This document shows positions 60,501-64,000 of a DNA stretch of 64,000 nucleotides, piece after piece. The translations under genes were made by a program, and so were the position numbers. The stretch is from Colias croceus (taxonomy: Eukaryota > Arthropoda > Insecta > Lepidoptera > Pieridae). The stretch is taken from the NCBI RefSeq assembly GCF_905220415.1, contig NC_059539.1, forward strand, positions 1,302,001 through 1,366,000. Direction: 5' to 3'. Each line of letters begins with the position of its first letter. Position 1 is the first letter of the stretch. The notes under the pieces were generated by a model that did no database searches, had not been told where the DNA came from, and saw only the letters and a program-made list of their open reading frames with translations.

Positions 60501-63500
60501 GATACGCGATCATTGCCTGTGTTCCCGCCATTTCGTGGTTTGTGAAAGAGGAGTAAACATTTAAAGATGAGCTGGGATAACGAAAGTGTTATAATGATAC
60601 ACTGACATGATACAGCAGTTGATAAGTATGGACGCGTTTTTTTTTTTCAAGATACGCCTTTATAATACGACATGGACAAATGAGCGTCCATATTTATGAT
60701 ACAAATACTCGATACGATACGACTGATCGTGATACGTCAAGATGCTACAAATGTGGACTCAGCCCAAGACGCGGGTTCGAATCCCGCCTCGTAGTCGATG
60801 TTTTCAATTCTTTAAAAATTTATATTTATAAAGCACTTGTTTGTAGAAATGCTATGAAAAAGAATTTGACGGTCAGTTTTGTTTTTGTTTAAAGACCCTT
60901 CAGGTAATTTTTTGAAAACAAAATGTTTGAAACTGATAGTTATAATTTGAGCATTTTTAATGCAATTTTCTACCTGAAAACCGGTACAAATTGAGTAAGG
61001 TTTTTGTTTATCTGAAGAAATCAAATGGAATATGATAAAAAATCTGTATTTCAACCATCCATTTATTTAAAATCGTATTAGTGATTATAAAAATGTATGA
61101 ATATAATTGACACAGAAAAAAATTGAAATTTATAATTTTTTTCAGTGAAACGCAAAAACAAAGAGCGGCAAGTGATCGACTTCGGCCATATATCGCAGTA
61201 CCATGCGTTCATGTGCGTCTCCTTACATTTGTTACAAACACCTGCGCACGCGCATGTTGCCATACTCGGCCTTGGCGGGGGTGGTCTTGCCATGTTCCTG
61301 AAGAAAAGTCTGCCAAATGCCAGTTTAGTGGCTGTAGATTTAGACCCAGCTATGGTAGAAGTGGCCAAAGATCACTTTGAACTGGAGATCGATGATAAAC
61401 TTCAAGTGGTAGTTAAGGATGGACTGGATTTCCTAAAAGATGGCGCGGATAACGGTAAGTGGCTTATCGTATTTGTCCATGTTGGGCCACGTTAGGCCAA
61501 GATGGGGTAGATTTGCCATGTTCCTGAAGAAGTCTGTCAAATGCCAGTTTAGTGGCTGTAGATTTAGACTCTGTAGATATCGAAAACCTAATGAGTAAAA
61601 TGACAATAATAACTTTTAAAAAATAAAACGGGAAATGTCCAAAAAATTTACATCAAACACGCCCATACATTTAGTATGAGATATGACTATCCCCAACATG
61701 TAATATGAAAGGTTTTGGTTCTTTTTTTTGGTTTTGTGCTTAAATAACTTCGCAAATTTTAATAAAAATTCATTTAGAAACTGTAAATAGAGCTCGATGT
61801 AAAATACAATGGTATTCCAAAACAAGGGTGTCACTTTGAACATTTGCTTTGAATACAAAATGTATGGGAAATTAAATGTATGGCGTGTTTGATGTAATTT
61901 TTTTGGATATTCCCCGTTTTATATTTAGAAAATTATTATTGTCATTTTACTCATTAGGTAAAGGGCTTTCGAAATCAGTTTAAAGTTTTTTTTATATCTG
62001 CAATACTTACGGAATAATCGCCTGTGCACACTTAACGATTACACCCTGTATATTCCAGGTACCCACTTGGACTGTATAATGTTCGACGTGGACAGCAAGG
62101 ACCGAACGCTGGGCCTCTCGTGTCCGCCGCCGCAGTTCCTCACCAATGAGACGCTCGACCATGTTGATAGGATGTTGAAGGAAGATGGTGGGTTTTTTTT
62201 TAATCTATACTAATACTAAATTTGAGCCCGCGGCTTCGCCCGCGTTTTCAAAGGAAAACCCGCATAGTTCCCGTTCCCGTGGGATTGCCGGGATAAAACC
62301 TATCCTATGTGTTAATCCAAGTTACCCTCTATATGTGTGCTAAATTTCATTGTAATCGGTTCAGTAGAATTTGCGTGAAAGAGTAACAAACACACACACA
62401 CGTCCTCACAAACTTTCGCATTAATATTAGTAGGATTATAAAGCTGAAGAGTTTGTTTCAACGCGCTAATCTCAAGAACTACTGGTCTGGATTTGAAAAA
62501 TTATTTCGGTGTTTGATAGCCCATTTATCGAGAAAGGCTATATATCATCACGCTAAGACCAACAGGAGCGGAGCCACGCGGGTGAAACCGCGGAGCGCAG
62601 CTAGTAATTGATAAACTTAAAAACATTATTAAACTGAACTTTTTGAAGTGAAACTTTTTTAGGCGTATTTAGAGTAAAATTTCAAGGTCACATCATGGCA
62701 ATACCGTCGCGTCATGGTAAGGCGACGATTTTGGTACATTTGAATCTTGGCAAAGAAGTTTCACTTCTGACACGTGTGCTCGGCACACACGCTCTTTTTT
62801 TAATAATTACAATGTAAATGCAACATTTTATAGCTGAGAAGTGATTAGTAACGAAACTAGCTTTGCCACGCGGACGAACCAACTCAAGTATCACTACCAA
62901 ATATCATCAAAATCCGTCAGTAGTTTTTGCATGAATAGGTAACAATGATTCTTGCAAAAATTCGCGTTTTTAATATTAATATGATAGGTAAATAAGTAAA
63001 ACAAAAAGATGTACACACAAAATTAGCCCAAACAGCATCGAGGAAATTATTGGAATTTGAAAATTCAAAATTCTATTGAAATTAAACTTAATTCCAAAAA
63101 ATGAATTACTTATTTGATATTATTAGTCGATTTCACTTGAAATTGAGATATTAGCGATCTACACACCAAAAATAATTATCCACTTTTTACAAAGCCAAAC
63201 TACACATATTATTTATAATAGGACGTGAAAGGAAATATTAATATTGGCTACTAAAGCAATCTTTGTCAATTATAGTTGGCTAATGTTTCGTAAAAAGTTA
63301 TATTATTTGTGTGTTGATTTTTTCAATGTATGTATACTCATTAATCATTATTAACCTACCTGTCTGCGCAAATTCCACAATTCCGAAGGAAGTACTTACC
63401 TGTTTTTTCTTCTTCAGGCCACTTCATTCTCAACTTGGTGTGCCGCGACAAAGCCCTTCAAGAAACTATCATGGAATCTCTCAAAAGGCATTTCAAGCAT

Positions 63501-63692
63501 ATAGTATCTATAAAATTGTATGAAGAAGTGAACGAAGTTATTTTCGCAACAAATAGCAATGCATCTTATAATGTGGAAGATTTGGAAAATGCCGCGAAAA
63601 ATTTGAACGCAAATGCGCGGGAAAAAAAACTTGTTAAAGTGAAATGTGTTGATTTGAAGGACTTATTGCAATCTGTTAATATTATAGCGTAG
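51553..63692 (+). CDS. METTL13: METTL13-type dual methyltransferase of eEF1A (N-terminus and lysine)
   Basis: Nine exons join in phase with GT-AG sites: 51553-51644, 51789-52347, 52937-53077, 53942-54057, 58989-59169, 59930-60107, 61146-61454, 62059-62187, 63418-63692; 1,980 nt, 659 residues (human 699). The N-terminal seven-beta-strand domain has YWNKFFKKRGNKAFEWYGEY and the SAM loop LITGCGNSSLS (about 52-63), then LDKGTLDAL. The C-terminal spermidine-synthase-like domain has ILGLGGGGLAMF (about 461), VDLDPAMVEVA, MFDVDSKD and NLVCRD. Known family members methylate the N-terminus and Lys55 of eEF1A. Exon 5 was placed by CCTTCCAG|TGAATCC, which restores GRESEWLFG; the upstream open frame from 58828 is intron. 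Introns are full of transposons, including a 1.5-kb hAT-like element region in the 4.9-kb intron 4. Confidence 0.95.
52371..52590. mobile_element. Small terminal-inverted-repeat element (family of 4224 and 62639)
   Basis: Left TTTTTGAAGTTATACTTCTT and right AAAGAAGTATAACTTC are reverse complements, followed by the hairpin tail CGTGTAC..GTACACACAC and a T run. The element lies 23 bp beyond the exon 2 donor of METTL13. Confidence 0.65.
53169..53395 (+). mobile_element. Helitron-like element, CTGTCTGTCTGT family
   Basis: ATACTATAATATTATAAATG at the start, AACTCTGTCTGTCTGTCTGT inside, and GGGCGAAGCCGCGGGCAGCTTA at the end. Confidence 0.7.
53396..53614 (+). mobile_element. Second Helitron-like copy in tandem
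   Basis: Directly follows the previous copy: TATTATAAATGCGGAAGTTT to GGGAAGCTGCGAGCGAAAAG then CTATT. Confidence 0.6.
53615..53690 (+). mobile_element. Third, truncated Helitron-like copy in tandem
   Basis: Only the 5' part remains: TCTATACTAATATTATAAAG, CTGAAGAGTTTG and AACTACTGGTCC. Confidence 0.6.
54082..54345. repeat. CCGGCCAAGTGCGAGTCGGA repeat (non-LTR or SINE 3' type)
   Basis: A widespread insect repeat signature (CCGGCCAAGTGCGAGTCGGA, CTCGCGCACGAAGAGTTCCG) followed by an ACAGACAGACAGACA run and GGGCGGGACCCTATTTACCC. No coding; located in METTL13 intron 4. Confidence 0.6.
55791..57281. mobile_element. hAT-like non-autonomous element with 37-bp perfect terminal repeats
   Basis: The ends begin GGGTTATTGTAAATTTGCCA and are identical for 37 bases in inverted orientation. 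The 8-bp direct repeat GTTGAAAA flanks exactly (55783-55790 and 57282-57289), as for hAT elements. TTTGCCACA and TTCGTCAC words recur in both ends. The interior has a direct duplication of about 180 bp (56122-56302 and 56566-56745) around a palindromic insertion. No transposase frame remains. Confidence 0.8.
56308..56565. repeat. Palindromic MITE (CAGGGTGTAAG ends) nested in the hAT-like element
   Basis: The left arm CAGGGTGTAAGGGACAGCCT onward is matched by the reversed right arm over most of its length (CAACTTTCTCAAAGAAAGC versus CAACTTTCCCAAAGAAACC, then CCCATACAAAATT). It separates two directly repeated flanks of the host element. Confidence 0.65.
57583..57746 (+). mobile_element. Helitron-like element, diverged family
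   Basis: ATATATATAAATCTCGTGTA start, CCTAAACCACTTAACCGATT inside, CGGGCGAAGCCGGGGCGGAC then CACTAGT at the end. Confidence 0.6.
57940..58108 (+). mobile_element. Helitron-like element, short family
   Basis: TCTATACTAATATTATGAAG start, TTTGAACGCGCTAATCTCAA inside, AACCGCGGAGCGCAGATAGT end. Confidence 0.7.
58492..58745 (-). mobile_element. Helitron-like element, reverse orientation
   Basis: CTAG then CCGCGGCTTCGCCCGCG at the left; CAGACAGACAGAGTTACTTT and ATTATATATAGTATAG at the right. Ends about 240 bp before METTL13 exon 5. Confidence 0.7.
59290..59493 (+). mobile_element. Helitron-like element in METTL13 intron 5
   Basis: ATAAAACAAAGTCGCTTTAT start, AACTACGTAACGGATTTTGA inside, GGGCGAAGCCGCGAGCGGAA then AGCTAG at the end. 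Same family as 42677-42832. Confidence 0.65.
59735..59905. repeat. GC-rich repeat fragment abutting METTL13 exon 6
   Basis: AAGCTATTGCATAGCTTCTA with CGCGGGCC at the left is partly mirrored by GCATAGCATGCAATAGCTTT and CCGCGG at the right. It is a GC-rich island in intron 5 ending just before the exon 6 polypyrimidine tract. Family not identified. Confidence 0.4.
60184..60764. mobile_element. Harbinger-like MITE with TGATAC word array, inserted in a tRNA-like repeat
   Basis: The ends AGCCGGGTCCACATTTGTAG and (reversed) GGCTGAGTCCACATTTGTAG are flanked by CAA (60181-60183 and 60765-60767). The body is filled with TGATAC/GTATCA words and CG-rich palindromes such as GTGATACGCGTATCAC. No coding. 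It lies in METTL13 intron 6. Confidence 0.75.
60765..60800 (+). repeat. tRNA-like B-box fragment (SINE remnant)
   Basis: GCGGGTTCGAATCCCGC at about 60771-60787 is a tRNA T-arm with pairing stem and the Pol III B-box GGTTCGAATCC. The matching left part (GGAATGGCC) lies on the far side of the MITE, so the repeat was split by it. There is no complete tRNA fold, so it is not a functional tRNA gene. Confidence 0.5.
61504..61572 (+). pseudogene. Partial duplicate of METTL13 exon 7 in the following intron
   Basis: TTGCCATGTTCCTGAAGAA, then CAAATGCCAGTTTAGTGGCT and GTAGATTTAGAC, repeat exon 7 (about 61287-61352) with a 2-bp deletion and single changes. It begins about 50 bp after the exon 7 donor and lacks both splice sites. 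Confidence 0.8.
61587..61958. mobile_element. MITE with about 85-bp imperfect terminal inverted repeats
   Basis: CCTAATGAGTAAAATGACAA at the left and TTGTCATTTTACTCATTAGG at the right are perfect reverse complements. Pairing continues imperfectly through AAACGGGAA and ATTACATCAAACACGCC. It starts directly after the exon 7 duplicate. Confidence 0.75.
62203..62433 (-). mobile_element. Helitron-like element, reverse orientation
   Basis: GCCCGCGGCTTCGCCCGCG at the left, CATAGTTCCCGTTCCCGTGG inside, CACACACACACACG run and TTCGCATTAATATTAGTAG at the right. Confidence 0.65.
62434..62604 (+). mobile_element. Helitron-like element, short family
   Basis: ATTATAAAGCTGAAGAGTTT start, ACCAACAGGAGCGGAGCCAC inside, CGGAGCGCAGCTAG end. 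It abuts the preceding reversed copy. Confidence 0.7.
62639..62800. mobile_element. Small terminal-inverted-repeat element with a single unit of the 36-bp repeat region
   Basis: The left TTTTTGAAGTGAAACTTTTT and right AAAGAAGTTTCACTTC ends match the element at 4224. The interior TGGTAAGGCGACGATTTTGG equals one unit of the array that is expanded there. The tail hairpin ACACGTGTGCTCGGCACACAC is followed by a T run. Confidence 0.7.
62801..63417. other. METTL13 intron 8, AT-rich remainder
   Basis: Contains a trace of another Helitron-like repeat (AAATATCATCAAAATCCGTC, 62899-62918) and no gene. It ends in the exon 9 acceptor TTTTTTCTTCTTCAG. Confidence 0.35.
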
Positions 63693-64000
63693 TTTTAAGT
63701 GTTATTGTTATGTGTAAATATAATGTTTAATGTATCTTTGTCGTTTTATTGAATATCCACATGATGTACTTGGGATAAAGTTGCCGAATGTTTTCTACAA
63801 AAAAATGGTTATGTATTGCTTATTATCAATTTTCTCAACGAATTTAAAATTTTATTGTAATTGTTGAATGGAAATTTCGCGATTCATAATAATTTAGGAT
63901 GTTATACCCCGGTGATTTTAGAAAATATTTTGCTTAATACAGATTTTTTATATATGATTTCGAATGTAATTAAAAAAATCAGTAGTAGTCTAGTAGTACT
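63693..64000 (+). other. METTL13 3' flank
   Basis: AT-rich 3' untranslated sequence. No canonical AATAAA within the first 150 bp; variant AATATA near 63717 is a weak candidate. No further gene seen to the window end. Confidence 0.35.

Noticed and set aside
1..64000. CRISPR array, phage, operon or bacterial signals
   Set aside because: The tandem repeats found have no spacer structure, and the genes are split by spliceosomal introns, so the DNA is eukaryotic.

Overview
The window looks like insect nuclear DNA, most likely from a moth or butterfly. It is AT-rich and gene-poor, has long introns with GT-AG splice sites, and is crowded with short non-autonomous transposons. The most frequent are Helitron-like copies that begin near TCTATACTAATATTATAAA and end in a GC-rich hairpin plus CTAGT, a pattern typical of lepidopteran genomes. 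No species name can be supported from the sequence alone. No bacterial, viral or CRISPR features were seen.

Layout. (1) 1-19,280 is almost gene-free. Its one coding piece is the last exon of a DYRK2-type kinase (4707-4890, +), whose earlier exons must lie before the window; about 165-bp degenerate tandem copies of its end follow it. (2) 19,371-34,727 (+) is a secreted protein of about 1,202 residues with two fasciclin (FAS1) domains, in six exons. Intron 1 (10.6 kb) holds hAT, Harbinger, Helitron and LINE remnants. (3) 35,858-39,504 is an apparently complete PIF/Harbinger transposon with TAA target duplications. Its transposase (-) and MADF/BESS partner gene (+) are interlocked: each has an exon inside an intron of the other. 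(4) 39,872-43,685 (-) is an HRI-type eIF2-alpha kinase (EIF2AK1-like) in three exons. (5) 44,250-46,450 holds a Penelope-like hairpin repeat and a THAP-domain relic. (6) 46,714-50,920 (-) is a broken P-element/THAP9-like transposase gene. A 651-bp Harbinger-derived element carrying a MADF relic cuts it, and removing the insert plus one TTA copy rejoins the reading frame. (7) 51,553-63,692 (+) is a nine-exon METTL13-type dual methyltransferase (659 residues) with transposon-filled introns.

The host genes are not an operon. DYRK, FAS1 and METTL13 read rightward and HRI leftward, so FAS1 and HRI converge with the Harbinger element between them. HRI and METTL13 both act on translation (eIF2-alpha phosphorylation, eEF1A methylation), but nothing in the sequence shows co-regulation.

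Two themes recur. Several transposons here carry many copies of their own private short word in both ends (CCAAT, GGATCGCG, GCGCGTTGGC, TGATAC, AGCGCTTAT, CCGAATA, TTYGYCAC), probably transposase-binding sites. Three unrelated genes (DYRK, FAS1, METTL13) have fragments of an exon copied into the DNA just downstream of that exon.
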